Part shown: positions 27,340 to 38,694 of the stretch, piece after piece
How positions within the stretch are numbered: position 1 is the first letter of the stretch
Layout of the letters: the number at the start of each line of letters is the position of its first letter
Assembly (NCBI RefSeq): GCF_025961225.1
Contig: NZ_JAOQNG010000001.1
Location: 1,091,001-1,155,000 of the forward strand
DNA: 64,000 nucleotides
Reading direction: 5' to 3'
From: Azospirillum canadense
Lineage (GTDB): Bacteria > Pseudomonadota > Alphaproteobacteria > Azospirillales > Azospirillaceae
The notes under the pieces: generated by a model
The model's database searches: none
What the model was told of the DNA's origin: nothing
What the model saw: only the letters and a program-made list of their open reading frames with translations
Translations under genes and position numbers: made by a program

Positions 27340-29412
27340 TCACTCCATGAGGCGTGACCAGGTGCCGGCGAGGCGGCCGAAGCCCGCCGGCACCGTGGCC
27401 TCATAGAGGGGAAGCGGCTGCCGCAGCCGCTGTCCCACGTCCCGGCCGAGCGTGCGCACGGCCATTTCCGCAGCACCGCCGACCGGCGCCAAGTCGGAAG
27501 GGCCGAACGGCACCACCAGCGACAGCCCCTGCTCCAGCCGCCCGCCGAGGCGGCTTTGCGCGTTGTCGGGCCCCGTGGTCCAGGTCAGGTGCGCGGACAG
27601 GCGCACGCCTCCGTCAAACGCGCGCAGAAGCTCCACCGTGCCGCCCCAATCGCCACCCAGGTAGCGTCCGGCCCGCAGGATGCCGGTGGTTGCAGCGCCG
27701 GGCGTCTCCAGATAGAGGCTGGCCTGCCCGGTCGTGCGGCCACTCTCCGCGTCGATCCGCAGCGGGTCGCCCGCCGGCCGCTTCCACACCCGGTTCAGAT
27801 CCAGCCCGACGGCCCAGCGCGCCTGGAACGGGCGGTACAGCGCCTCCCCGCCGAAGCCGCCGAACATCTCCTCGAAATGCCCGGCCGACAGCCGCGTGGA
27901 CCAGCCATCGGCCGGGCTCGCGAGCCAGGCGCCGTAAAGGCGCTCCAACTCAATCCGCGGCATGGCGTAGAGCGGCAGGTCGCTGCGCACCGGCCGCTCG
28001 ACCGGCAACGCGTTGGTGTCGAGCGAGGCGAGGTTGTCGGACACGGCGAAGCGCAGCCCGCCGCCCAGAACAAACCCGCGGGCCGGTTCCCCCGTCAGCC
28101 GCAGGTCGGTGTAGCTGCGCTGGACGAACGGCACGCCTTGCTCGAACAGGCTTGTCTCCAGGGTCGGGTGAAAGGTGAGCGACCAGCGCGCAGGCCAGTC
28201 AGACGGCGGCCCCGCAGACGCGGAGACGCGCGCGGTGCGCCAGATCTCCTCGGCGCTGCCATGCCCGTCGGCGGCCCGCTCCACGTCGCGACGCAGCAGG
28301 GTGACGGCGGCGTCCTCCAGGCCCATGGCCCCGGTCACGACGGTCAGTCGCTCCACCTCCGCCGGCGTGCTGTCGGCCAGGATGCGGGCGGCGCGCCCGA
28401 CCTCCCGCGCCAAGGGAGCTGTGCCGGCGCCCGCCGGGTCCAGCCACAGCACCGCCTCCTCACCCGTCACCAGGGCCGTGCGTGCCGGAAGCCCGGCGAG
28501 GCGCGCCAGCGCCACGATGTCGTCGGTGGACAGGGCTGTTCCGCCGGCTGGCCGGCGGGCGACCGGCGGCGGCGGGCGCGACGGCGGCTTCGCCTTCTCC
28601 TTCGGGTCGAAGCGGGCGGACAGGCGCAGCATGGCGCGCTTGCCCTGCTCCAACCCCGCACCGAATTCCAGCCAGGGCAGGGGGCGATAGGCGAGGCCGG
28701 CGTTGACCGGCAGGCCGGGCTGGAAGGACGGGTCTTCTTGCTGCTGCGCGCGAAAGCTATCGGCGCTGTACTCCAGCTTGACGCTCAAGCCCTCGACCGG
28801 GGTGTGCCACTCCAGCCCGCCGAACAAGGCGGTGCGGTTTCCGGTGAACCAAGCCTGGGGGCCGCGGGACGACGGCTGGGTGGGATCCCGGTCGCGCCGG
28901 AACGATCCGCCTAGAAAGCGCAGCGGGTTCTTGAAATGCCCATAGTCGCCGAGCGCGCCCCAGCCGAGCCCGAGGCTGACGTCCACGTCCCACCAGCGGC
29001 GGGAGGCCACCAGATACTCGCCCGCAAAGCGGCCCTTGCCGGGCAGGTCGAAGCCGGCGCCGGTCACATCCCGGCCGCCGACTGCCAGGGCGGGCCACCA
29101 CTCCCCCTCCCGCAACAGGCGAAACTTCGCGTCAACGCCCGGCTCGCTGATCCCGTAGGGGTTCGGGTAGAGCGTTTCGCGCAGGGTGACCTCCAGCCCG
29201 GGCAGCGGCTGGGCACCCACGGTGATGTGCCGGTGCAGGTCGCCCAAGGCCGCGTAGCCGCCGGTGACGGTTCCGTCCGGCAGCAGGCGGGCGGTGGGGG
29301 TTTGCAGCAGCCCCACCGTACCCCAGTCCGACAGCGTCGGCACGAGCCCCTCCGTCCGCGCGGGCGCTGCGGCGAAGAGGAGGAGGCCCAATGCGATCGC
29401 AGTACGGTTCAC
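27340..29412 (-). CDS. YjbH-family outer-membrane exopolysaccharide protein
   Basis: A 690-aa exported protein (signal peptide about residues 1-20). The N-terminal LSDWGTVGLLQTPTARLLPD and the repeated strands ending in Gly/aromatic pairs (YAALGDLHRHITVGAQPLPG, then AVGGRDVTGAG) match YjbH, a predicted outer-membrane beta-barrel linked to exopolysaccharide export. Residues 285-400 form an insert with helical segments and a Pro/Arg-rich linker (PPSRPPPPVARRP). The other members of a yjbEFGH operon are not adjacent, so its role here is uncertain. Confidence 0.82.
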   Translation of the reverse strand: MNRTAIALGLLLFAAAPARTEGLVPTLSDWGTVGLLQTPTARLLPDGTVTGGYAALGDLHRHITVGAQPLPGLEVTLRETLYPNPYGISEPGVDAKFRLLREGEWWPALAVGGRDVTGAGFDLPGKGRFAGEYLVASRRWWDVDVSLGLGWGALGDYGHFKNPLRFLGGSFRRDRDPTQPSSRGPQAWFTGNRTALFGGLEWHTPVEGLSVKLEYSADSFRAQQQEDPSFQPGLPVNAGLAYRPLPWLEFGAGLEQGKRAMLRLSARFDPKEKAKPPSRPPPPVARRPAGGTALSTDDIVALARLAGLPARTALVTGEEAVLWLDPAGAGTAPLAREVGRAARILADSTPAEVERLTVVTGAMGLEDAAVTLLRRDVERAADGHGSAEEIWRTARVSASAGPPSDWPARWSLTFHPTLETSLFEQGVPFVQRSYTDLRLTGEPARGFVLGGGLRFAVSDNLASLDTNALPVERPVRSDLPLYAMPRIELERLYGAWLASPADGWSTRLSAGHFEEMFGGFGGEALYRPFQARWAVGLDLNRVWKRPAGDPLRIDAESGRTTGQASLYLETPGAATTGILRAGRYLGGDWGGTVELLRAFDGGVRLSAHLTWTTGPDNAQSRLGGRLEQGLSLVVPFGPSDLAPVGGAAEMAVRTLGRDVGQRLRQPLPLYEATVPAGFGRLAGTWSRLME

Positions 29413-29486
29413 GCCACGGTGGTGTTTATCGGAAAAAACTCCCGATCCATGGCATTGTCACACGTATGAATGCAACCGGAATCCGC

Positions 29487-30917
29487 TCAGCCGGCGTGCG
29501 TGTGATCCAGGTCCGTCTGGTGGCCCTGGTGGAAGTGGTCCTGAACCCACGCAAGGTCATGGTCGCCGAAGGCCGGGTGACGGGCGGCGGCATCGGGCAG
29601 GGTGGGGGCCGCGTTGCCCTGCGCCGTGGCCACATGGCTCCAGACATCGACGTCGCCGGTCGGCTCCGGATGCTCGGCGGAGGCGTAGACGCCCTTTACG
29701 GCGCTGCCGGGGAAGAAGGACTTGTCGGCGGTGACGACCAGCGTGCCGTTCCACCACATGCCCGACTGGCCCTTCACCACGTCCTTCCCGTCCAGCGCGC
29801 CCTTGTCGTAGGTGACGATGCTGTCGGTGGGGGACACGGCGTGGCCGTTGATCATCACCTTGTTGACGTACAGCGTTCGGTCCTGGCCGTTGATCAGGGC
29901 GTCGTTGTCGTACTGGATCTGCACCTTGTGCGCGGCGTCCGGCAGCACGTTGGCATTGAAGGCGAAGTCCTTGGCCGTGGTGCCCGCGACGCCCTCGCCG
30001 ATCTTCTTGCCGTCCATCAGCAGGTTGAAGTGCGCGTTCACGCCGCCGGCCGCCGTGCCCGACGCGTTGACGACGATCGTCGCACCCGTGGTGGACGGAA
30101 GTTCCATCGGCGGCGGTAGCGTGCTGGTCGGGGTGGCGACGTCCTGGTTCAGGTCCAGCTTGACGTTGCCGGTGCCGATGGTCGCCGTCTTGGTGATCGT
30201 GCTGGGCAGCCCGGCCCCGGAGAAGGAGACGGTGTAGGTGCCCGTCGGCAGATCCATCTGATAGCCGCCGGCGTCCCAGCTGGTGGTCTGGTAGGTGGTG
30301 CCGGTCGCGGACACGGCCTTGATCGTCACGCCGCCGAGGCCTTCGCCCGGATCGTAGAAGTTGTCGCCGTCCTTGTCGTCGAAGGTGACGCCGGTCAGGA
30401 ACGGGTTGCCGGCCGTCTTGGCGAAGTCCTGGGTGCCGGTCATGCCGGTGGAGCCCTGGTACTCGCCGGTCTTCAGGCCGACGCCAACCTCGCGGAAGCC
30501 GTCGTTCAGGATGTTGGTGCGGTGCCCGGCCGACTTGAACAGGCCGCTCTCCATCGCCTCGACGGTGGAGGCGTTGATGGCTGTGCCCGAGCCCCAGCGG
30601 ATGGCGATGTTCTCGCCCCAGCTCCAGCTGCCGGAGAAGCCGTAGCCGGCATCGGTCATGCGGTCGCCGGGCGAGCTGCCATTGACGCCGGTGTGGCTGA
30701 AGGTGTCGGTGTCGAGCATCCACTGCGAATGGGCGCGGGCCGCGTCGATCAGGGCGGGATCCCAGGCCAGCGCCGCCTTGGCGGCCGTGGAGATGGTGCC
30801 GGCCGTCAGCCCCTGGTTCAGGTCGATCCCCTGGCGCGCCGCCTCCGCCGTCGGGTTGGCGCGGGCCCGGTTGATCAGTTCCAGCATATATTGTTCGTAT
30901 GCGGTCGGCGTAGCCAT
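29487..30917 (-). CDS. CAP-domain protein with xylan-binding-type (CBM60-like) module
   Basis: A 476-aa modular protein. Residues 8-165 are a CAP/SCP domain with the GENIA (101-105) and GHRTNIL (131-137) motifs. Residues 178-258 form an SdrD/Cna-like beta domain with a Ca-binding DDKDGDNFYDPGEG loop. Residues 280-400 match calcium-dependent CBM60-like modules (VNAHFNLLMDGKKIGE, IQYDNDALINGQDRTLYV). The last 57 residues are His/Asp/Ala-rich and resemble the end of the GH5 glycanase at 44226. No N-terminal signal peptide is present, so export would need a C-terminal signal. GGAAGGA precedes the start. Confidence 0.85.
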   Translation of the reverse strand: MATPTAYEQYMLELINRARANPTAEAARQGIDLNQGLTAGTISTAAKAALAWDPALIDAARAHSQWMLDTDTFSHTGVNGSSPGDRMTDAGYGFSGSWSWGENIAIRWGSGTAINASTVEAMESGLFKSAGHRTNILNDGFREVGVGLKTGEYQGSTGMTGTQDFAKTAGNPFLTGVTFDDKDGDNFYDPGEGLGGVTIKAVSATGTTYQTTSWDAGGYQMDLPTGTYTVSFSGAGLPSTITKTATIGTGNVKLDLNQDVATPTSTLPPPMELPSTTGATIVVNASGTAAGGVNAHFNLLMDGKKIGEGVAGTTAKDFAFNANVLPDAAHKVQIQYDNDALINGQDRTLYVNKVMINGHAVSPTDSIVTYDKGALDGKDVVKGQSGMWWNGTLVVTADKSFFPGSAVKGVYASAEHPEPTGDVDVWSHVATAQGNAAPTLPDAAARHPAFGDHDLAWVQDHFHQGHQTDLDHTHAG

Positions 30918-31048
30918 CGCGCGATCCTTCCCCTATCCATGGTCATATTGCCTTCTCCTTACACGGGAGGAAGGGGATGGGATTGGGTGAAGAATGGAGG
31001 CAAAAAGAGGCGCGGCGGATGGAACGAAAGTCTTCGTTTTGCCAAACA

Positions 31049-31085
31049 AAAAGCCGGTTGAGTCGGGGTGACCCAGCCGGCTTTT
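31049..31085 (-). terminator. Terminator after the ACT-domain gene
   Basis: A 16-bp stem with one mismatch and one wobble (31049-31064 with 31070-31085), 5-nt loop, and CTTTTTG on the minus strand. It separates the ACT-domain gene from the CAP gene promoter region. Confidence 0.75.
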
Positions 31086-31104
31086 ATTCACACTTGTCGG
31101 ACGG

Positions 31105-31632
31105 TCAGTCCTCTTCGACCTCGCAGATCAGACCCATGGTCTCGGCCGTGTTGGTGACGGCGGACATACAGGTGGCGGAGCGTTCCGGCGGGATGGAGAC
31201 GGCGAAGCGAATGGTGTAGCGCCCGCCCTCACGGTCCGGCAGGGTCTGTGCGTCCAGGCGGACGATGTTCGCCTCGAACTGGGTGAAGATCTCCGACAGG
31301 CGGGCGATCAGGCCGGGCTGGTCCCCGCCCGACACTTCGATCCGGTGGGTGATGCGCGCCAGCGGGCCGGGTTCCGGATCGAAGTCGAAGCGCGTGACCT
31401 TGATCTGCGCGCCGGCCAGCTCCGGCAGGCTGGCCAGTCCGTCCTGCACCTCGTCAACCGTGACGCCCGCCGGCAGTTCGCACACCGCCGAGAACTCGGC
31501 GCCCGAGCCCATGACGGCGAAGGTCGCGTCGCGCAGGTTGGCGCCCAGCGCGAACAGATGGCCGGTGACGGCGGACACCAGCCCGACCCGGTCCGGGCAG
31601 AAGGTCGAAACGAGCGCGAGCGTCGCCATCAT
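31105..31632 (-). CDS. Double-ACT-domain regulator, GcvR-like
   Basis: A 175-aa protein made of two ACT domains: residues 4-75 (LALVSTFCPDRVGLVSAVTG) and 90-170 (THRIEVSGGDQPGLIARLSE). This arrangement occurs in GcvR-like regulators that sense glycine and affect the glycine cleavage system, and in related formyl-transferase-type proteins. A link to the gcv operon at 57.8 kb is attractive but unproven. GGGAG lies six bases before the ATG at 31632. It is 107 nt downstream of tldD on the same strand. Confidence 0.75.
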   Translation of the reverse strand: MMATLALVSTFCPDRVGLVSAVTGHLFALGANLRDATFAVMGSGAEFSAVCELPAGVTVDEVQDGLASLPELAGAQIKVTRFDFDPEPGPLARITHRIEVSGGDQPGLIARLSEIFTQFEANIVRLDAQTLPDREGGRYTIRFAVSIPPERSATCMSAVTNTAETMGLICEVEED

Positions 31633-31653
31633 CAAGCTCCCTGGAATTTCGTC

Positions 31654-31719
31654 ACCACAGAGGCACGGAGACACGGAGTTTGGATCAACGCCAACTCCGT
31701 GTCTCCGTGCCTCTGTGGT
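31654..31719. repeat. Perfect 27-bp inverted repeat
   Basis: Left arm 31654-31680 starts ACCACAGAGGCACGGAGACA; the right arm 31693-31719 is its exact reverse complement, with a 12-nt loop. It lies between the ACT-domain gene and the end of tldD. The length and perfection exceed a normal terminator and resemble a dispersed REP-like element. Confidence 0.9.
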
Positions 31720-31739
31720 TCCAATGTTTTTTCTTGCGA

Positions 31740-33173
31740 TCAGGCCGCCGTGCCGCCCACCGTCAGCCCGTCGAGCCGCAGCGTCGGCTGGCCGACGCCC
31801 ACCGGGACGCCCTGGCCCTCCTTGCCGCAGGTGCCGACGCCGGGGTCGAGCTTCGTGTCGTTGCCGATCATCGACACGCGGGTCAGGCTGTCCGGACCGT
31901 TGCCGATCAGGGTGGCGCCCTTCACCGCGGGGCCGAGCTTGCCGTCCTCGATCAGGTAGGCCTCGTTGGCGGAGAAGACGAACTTGCCGTTGGTGATGTC
32001 CACCTGCCCGCCGCCGAAGTTCTTGGCGTAGAGGCCCTTCTTGACCGACTTGATGATCTCCTCCGGCGAATGGTTGCCGGGGCGCATCACGGTGTTGGTC
32101 ATGCGCGGCATGGGGTGGTAGGCGAAGCTCTGGCGGCGGCCGTTGCCGGTCGGGCGCACGCCCATCAGACGGGCGTTCATACGGTCCTGCATGAAGCCGA
32201 CCAGGACGCCGTCCTCGATCAGCGTGGTGCACTGGCCGGGCGTGCCCTCGTCGTCCACGGTGATGGAGCCGCGGCTGTTCTCGATGGTGCCGTCGTCCAC
32301 GATGGTCACGCCGGGGGCGGCGATGCGCTGGCCCATCAGCCCGGCGAAGGCGGAAGTCTTCTTGCGGTTGAAGTCGCCCTCCAGCCCGTGGCCGATGGCC
32401 TCGTGCAGCAGGATGCCCGGCCAGCCGTTGCCCAGCACCACGGTCATCTCGCCGGCCGGGGCGGGGATGGAGGACAGGTTGACCAGCGCGGTGCGCAGCG
32501 CCTCGTCGACGAAGGCGCGCCAGGTGTCCGGCTGCATGTAGTGCTCGTAGGTCACGCGGCCGCCGCCGCCGTGGCCGCCGGTCTCCATGCGGTCGCCCTC
32601 GGCCACCACGACGGAGACGTTCAGCCGCACCAGCGGGCGCAGGTCGGCGACGCGCACGCCGTCGGCGCGGATGATCTGCACCGCCTGCCACTCGCCGCTG
32701 ATGGAGCAGGAGACCTGCCGGACGCGCGGGTCCTTGGCGCGGGCGTAGGCGTCGATCTCCGCCAGCAGCTTCACCTTCGCCTCGAACGGCACGATGGGCA
32801 GCGGGTTGTCGGGGATGTAGAGCGCGCGGTTGGTGCCGCCCGGCGGCTCCGCCACCGTCCCGGCGTGGCCGGCCTGCACGGCGCGCACGGTCGCGGCGGC
32901 GCGGCGGATGGCGTCCTCCGACAGGTTGGAGGCGTGGGCGTAGCCCGCCGCCTCGCCCGCGATGGCGCGCAGGCCGAAGCCCTGGGTCGTGTCGAAGCTG
33001 GCCGACTTCAGCTTGCCGTCGTCCCAGCCCAGCGATTCGCTCTGCGAATATTCCAGGTAAAGCTCCCCGTCATCGGACCCGCGGAGGGCTTCCGCGACGA
33101 TCCCTTCGACGCGGGACCGGTCCAGGCCGGCGCGGTTGAAGAACAGGTCGTCGGTGGTGGCGAGCGCGCTCAT
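31740..33173 (-). CDS. tldD: Metalloprotease TldD
   Basis: TldD forms a heterodimer with TldE/PmbA and cleaves unfolded peptides; in some bacteria it matures microcins. The 477-aa protein has the zinc-site motif HEAIGHGLEGD, preceded by MTVVLGNGWPGILL, and the C-terminal block GTCGKEGQGVPVGVGQPTLR. pmbA is not in the window. It is divergent from the DUF3422 gene. The start at 33173 gives the ordinary N-terminus of about 20 residues before the first conserved block. Confidence 0.95.
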   Translation of the reverse strand: MSALATTDDLFFNRAGLDRSRVEGIVAEALRGSDDGELYLEYSQSESLGWDDGKLKSASFDTTQGFGLRAIAGEAAGYAHASNLSEDAIRRAAATVRAVQAGHAGTVAEPPGGTNRALYIPDNPLPIVPFEAKVKLLAEIDAYARAKDPRVRQVSCSISGEWQAVQIIRADGVRVADLRPLVRLNVSVVVAEGDRMETGGHGGGGRVTYEHYMQPDTWRAFVDEALRTALVNLSSIPAPAGEMTVVLGNGWPGILLHEAIGHGLEGDFNRKKTSAFAGLMGQRIAAPGVTIVDDGTIENSRGSITVDDEGTPGQCTTLIEDGVLVGFMQDRMNARLMGVRPTGNGRRQSFAYHPMPRMTNTVMRPGNHSPEEIIKSVKKGLYAKNFGGGQVDITNGKFVFSANEAYLIEDGKLGPAVKGATLIGNGPDSLTRVSMIGNDTKLDPGVGTCGKEGQGVPVGVGQPTLRLDGLTVGGTAA

Positions 33174-33344
33174 GAGGACTCCGGGGTATCGGACTTTTGA
33201 CGGAGGGCGAAGGATGCCGGCGCTCTCGCGCCCACACCCGGGATGTGGTCTAAGATCGACTCAATAGTGTGGCGACGGGCGGGGCATCCGGCAAGGCTCC
33301 TCACCCTCGTCGCCAGGGCCTTTTGACGAGGAAAGGGTGACGCC

Positions 33345-34688
33345 ATGACCGGGGATACCGCAGCGCTCGGCCAGAGCCTGGAGGCCGCCGCCCGCCCGCT
33401 GAAGGATCATGCCCTGCGCGTGGCCCTGACCAACGAGGTGCACACCCGCCCGCCGGAGGTGCTGGCCGCCCCGGTGCGCGCCACCATGCTCGCCATGCTC
33501 TCGGGCGAAGGGGCGGCCGACGCCGACCGGAAACAGCTGGAAAAGCTGTGCGACTGGGCGGGCGTGCCGCGGCCGCCGGGCGGGGCGACGCACTACAGCG
33601 GCTCCTTCGGCAGCTTCCGCCTGAAGTGGGAGCGGCACACCGAATTCTCCACCTGGACCATCTTCCGGCCCAGCGCCGCCGTGCCCGGCGTGCTGGCCGA
33701 CCCGTTCCAGGAGCCGGCGCTGAACGCCGTGCCGCGGGAATGGCTGGCCGGGCTGCCGGGCGAACTGATGGTCGGCGTTCATGTCGCCCTTCTGGACGCC
33801 GATTCGCCGGAGCCGTCGGCCAACATGCTCGCCGCCATGTTCGGGTCGCAGGGCTACATCGGCACGCGGGTGTCCGGACGCGCGGCCACGGCCTGGACCG
33901 ACTTCCGCATCCATGGCGACGGCTTCTCCCGCATCCTGATCGCCGACCACAGCATGACCCCGAACCAGGCCGGCCGCACCGTGCAGCGGCTGCTGGAGAT
34001 CGAAACCTACCGGGTCATGGCCCTGCTGGCCCTGCCGGTGGCGCGCGGGGTGCTGCCGCGGATCGGCCCGATCGAGGCGGATCTGGCCGACCTGACCGCC
34101 CGGATCGCCACGCTGGGCGGGCTGGACGACGAGCGCGACCTGCTCGACCGCCTGACCCTGCTGGCCGCCCAGACGGAGCAGATCGCCGCCGAGACGGCCT
34201 ACCGCTTCGACGCGGCGCGCGCCTACTACAAGCTGGTGGAGAAGCGCATCGAGGAGCTGCGGGAGGTCCGCATCGAGGGCCTGCCCACGGTGGGCGAGTT
34301 CATGGACCGCCGCCTCGCCCCGGCGATCCGCACCTGCGAGGCGGCCCACGCGCGGCTCCAGGCCCTGTCGCAGCGGGTGGCCCGCGCCAGCAACCTGCTG
34401 CGCACCCGCGTCGAGATAGCCGTGGAAGGGCAGAACGCGGAGCTGCTGGCCTCCATGGACAAGCGCGCGCAGATGCAGCTCCGCCTCCAGGAAACGGTGG
34501 AGGGCTTCTCGGTCGTGGCGATCAGCTACTATCTGGTGGGCATCGTCGGCTACGCGGCGAAGGGGATGAAGGGCTTTGGCATGAAGGTCGATCCGGACCT
34601 GATCGTCGGGCTGATGATTCCCGTCGTCATCGCCTTCGTCTGGTCCGGCGTGCGCCGAGTCCGCAAGGCCATCACCGGCGGGCACTGA
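33345..34688 (+). CDS. DUF3422-family protein with C-terminal membrane helices
   Basis: A 447-aa protein of the alphaproteobacterial/betaproteobacterial DUF3422 family, recognised by ALTNEVHTRPPEVL near the N-terminus and the KWERHTEFSTWTIF block. Residues 260-400 are long helices, likely coiled, and two transmembrane helices end the protein (VAISYYLVGIVGYA and LIVGLMIPVVIAFVW). Function is unknown. Weak ribosome site (GAAAGGG) before ATG 33345. It is separated from coxB by 478 nt, so it is probably not part of the oxidase operon. Confidence 0.85.
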   Translation: MTGDTAALGQSLEAAARPLKDHALRVALTNEVHTRPPEVLAAPVRATMLAMLSGEGAADADRKQLEKLCDWAGVPRPPGGATHYSGSFGSFRLKWERHTEFSTWTIFRPSAAVPGVLADPFQEPALNAVPREWLAGLPGELMVGVHVALLDADSPEPSANMLAAMFGSQGYIGTRVSGRAATAWTDFRIHGDGFSRILIADHSMTPNQAGRTVQRLLEIETYRVMALLALPVARGVLPRIGPIEADLADLTARIATLGGLDDERDLLDRLTLLAAQTEQIAAETAYRFDAARAYYKLVEKRIEELREVRIEGLPTVGEFMDRRLAPAIRTCEAAHARLQALSQRVARASNLLRTRVEIAVEGQNAELLASMDKRAQMQLRLQETVEGFSVVAISYYLVGIVGYAAKGMKGFGMKVDPDLIVGLMIPVVIAFVWSGVRRVRKAITGGH

Positions 34689-35166
34689 TCGAGCACTGAT
34701 TCCGAGGATGGGGCGAGTCGCCGGTCGGAGCCGGCGGTAAGCCTCGTCTTGACCGTGTCGGCGGCCCCGACGGGGCGCGCCGCGCCGGCGCCGGACTGGC
34801 GCTAGGCCCTTGTTCTGTCGATACAATTCGCAGCACGAACAAAGTGCGACAGGATGTCGCAGTGCTAAACCCCTCCGTGGGCTCAACCTCTAGCGATGAC
34901 TGAGCTTCAACGCCGCACGGCGCCTATGTCCTTCGTGTGAGGACGGCGTGCTTGTTCCCAAGCGCAATGCAGGGTTAAGCTCGGGCTGCAGCGAAGTGTC
35001 GCGCCACGAACGGCATGATCTCTGCAGTATCCGGCCCTCGCCGGAACGCCCGACTGTGCGCCGCGCTGATAGTTCGGTACACAAACAATATGGGCGACGG
35101 AGGGGCCGGCGGGAAGGGTAAACCGCGGCCTATGACCACCGGTTGCGGCCAACGAGAGGGTTGGGG
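34689..35166. other. Intergenic region upstream of the cytochrome oxidase operon
   Basis: 478 nt without a supportable gene. A small GC hairpin (34719-34736, CGCCGG with CCGGCG) follows the DUF3422 gene and may act as its terminator. The last 150 nt must contain the coxB promoter. I looked for FNR-type TTGAT/ATCAA boxes and for clear -35/-10 pairs and could not defend any. Confidence 0.6.
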
Positions 35167-36009
35167 ATGAAGACGCAGACCCTGAACGCCGCCACTTTGG
35201 CGGCGCTGACATCTTTGTGCGGTTTTTCCGGGGCCGGCTCTGCCGCCGAACCCCATCCCTGGCAGCTTGGGCTCCAGGAGGCGGCGACGCCGGTCAAGCA
35301 CGCCATGGACTCGTTCCACAGCCTGCTGACCGTCATCATCTTCGCCATCGTCCTGTTCGTGGCGGCCCTGCTGATCCTGTGCGTCGTGCGCTTCAGCGCG
35401 AAGAAGAACCCGGTGCCGTCCAAGACCTCGCATCACACGCTGCTGGAGGTCGCTTGGACCGTCGTCCCGGTCATCGTCCTGATCGTCATCGCGGTGCCGT
35501 CCTTCAAGCTGCTGTACCAAGCGGAACGGACGCCCGAAGCGGAGATGACCATCAAGGTCACTGGACGGCAGTGGTACTGGGACTATGAGTATCCCGACCA
35601 CGGCAACATCACCTTCTCCAGCTACATGATTCCGGAAAGCGACCTGAAGCCCGGCCAGCGCCGCCTTCTCGAGGTGGACAACCGCGTGGTCCTTCCGGTC
35701 GACACCACGGTCCGCGTGCTGGTCACCGGCGGCGACGTCATCCACTCCTGGGCGGTTCCGTCCTTCGGCGTGAAGAAGGACGCCGTGCCCGGCCGCACCA
35801 ACGAGACCTGGGTGAAGATCGAAAAGGAAGGCACCTACTACGGCCAGTGCTCCGAGATCTGCGGCGTCAACCACGGCTTCATGCCGATCGCGGTCGAGGC
35901 CGTCTCGAAGGAGAAGTTCGCCGAGTGGGTCGCCAAGGCCAAGGTCGCCTACGGCACGCCGGAGAAGCGCGACGTCGCCCAGGTGCCGGCCAACGGCACG
36001 GTTCAGTAA
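35167..36009 (+). CDS. coxB: Cytochrome c oxidase subunit II
   Basis: Carries the dinuclear CuA centre that takes electrons from cytochrome c. The 280-aa protein has a signal peptide (residues 1-27), two membrane helices (about 51-75 and 95-117) and a periplasmic cupredoxin domain. CuA ligands are visible: H193, then C228, E230, C232, H236 and M239 in GQCSEICGVNHGFM. The aromatic electron-entry patch GRQWYWDYEYP is intact. It starts the oxidase operon, 69 nt before ctaD. Confidence 0.96.
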   Translation: MKTQTLNAATLAALTSLCGFSGAGSAAEPHPWQLGLQEAATPVKHAMDSFHSLLTVIIFAIVLFVAALLILCVVRFSAKKNPVPSKTSHHTLLEVAWTVVPVIVLIVIAVPSFKLLYQAERTPEAEMTIKVTGRQWYWDYEYPDHGNITFSSYMIPESDLKPGQRRLLEVDNRVVLPVDTTVRVLVTGGDVIHSWAVPSFGVKKDAVPGRTNETWVKIEKEGTYYGQCSEICGVNHGFMPIAVEAVSKEKFAEWVAKAKVAYGTPEKRDVAQVPANGTVQ

Positions 36010-36027
36010 GTCGCAGCACGTTCCTGA

Positions 36028-37701
<1,674 letters not shown>

Positions 37702-37764
37702 TTAGTACACGTGAGTATGTAGGCCGGGGGCTATGAGCAGGCCCCCGGTTGGAGGGCAGAGAGA

Positions 37765-38694
37765 ATGACGGACCTGAGCCTGGAACGGGTCGCGGACGGG
37801 CGGTTTGCCGACAGTGGGTTGGGCGGATCGACGGCGGGCGACTACATCGAGCTGCTGAAGCCGCGCGTGATGTCGCTGGTGGTGTTCACCGGCCTCGCCG
37901 GAATCGTGGTGGCGCCGGGGCATATGCACCCGGTGCTGGCGGCGGTGGCGGTGCTGTGCATCGCGGTCGGGGCGGGCGCGTCCGGTGCCATCAACATGTG
38001 GTACGACCGCGACATCGACGCGATCATGTCCCGCACGATGAAGCGCCCGATCCCGTCCGGCCGGGTGGAGCCGGACAATGCGCTGGCCTTCGGCGTGATC
38101 CTGGCCTCGGCCTCGGTCGTGGTCATGGGGCTGGCCGTCAATTGGGTGGCCGCGGCGCTGCTGGCGCTCACCGTCGGCTTCTACGTCTTCGTCTACACCA
38201 TGTGGCTGAAGCGCCGCACGCCGCAGAACATCGTAATCGGTGGTGCCGCCGGCGCCTTCCCGCCGATGATCGGCTGGGCGGCGGTGACGGGCGGCGTCGA
38301 ATTGCCCTCCATCCTGCTGTTCCTGCTGATTTTCCTGTGGACGCCGCCACACTTCTGGGCGTTGGCGCTGTTCCGCAATGGGGACTACACCCGCGCCGGC
38401 GTCCCGATGATGCCGGTCGTCGCGGGGCCGGAATCGACGAAGCGCCAGATGCTGCTCTACACGCTGGTGCTTCTGCCGGTGGCCGCGGCGCCCTACGCCG
38501 TCGGGATCGGCGGGCTCGCCTACCTGATCGGGTCGAGCCTGCTGGGCCTGCTGTTCGTGCTGTGCGCCGTCCGCGTCCTGCGGGCGACGGACGACAAGCC
38601 GGCCAAGCAGATGTTCGGCTTCTCGATCCTCTACCTGTTCCTGCTGTTCGCCCTGCTGGTGGGCGAGCACCTCGTCACCGGAGGTGGGGCATGA
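37765..38694 (+). CDS. ctaB: Protoheme IX farnesyltransferase (heme O synthase)
   Basis: Adds a farnesyl tail to heme b, the first step to heme a for the neighbouring oxidase. The 309-aa UbiA-family protein has nine hydrophobic segments and the prenyl-diphosphate motif [15 protein letters not shown], then [19 protein letters not shown] and [12 protein letters not shown]. Its stop overlaps the next small gene by 4 nt (ATGA), as expected in a coupled operon. Confidence 0.96.
   Translation: MTDLSLERVADGRFADSGLGGSTAGDYIELLKPRVMSLVVFTGLAGIVVAPGHMHPVLAAVAVLCIAVGAGASGAINMWYDRDIDAIMSRTMKRPIPSGRVEPDNALAFGVILASASVVVMGLAVNWVAAALLALTVGFYVFVYTMWLKRRTPQNIVIGGAAGAFPPMIGWAAVTGGVELPSILLFLLIFLWTPPHFWALALFRNGDYTRAGVPMMPVVAGPESTKRQMLLYTLVLLPVAAAPYAVGIGGLAYLIGSSLLGLLFVLCAVRVLRATDDKPAKQMFGFSILYLFLLFALLVGEHLVTGGGA

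Noticed and set aside
34740-34790. TTGACC near 34750 considered as the cox promoter
   Set aside because: No acceptable -10 at 16-18 nt, and it is more than 350 nt from coxB.
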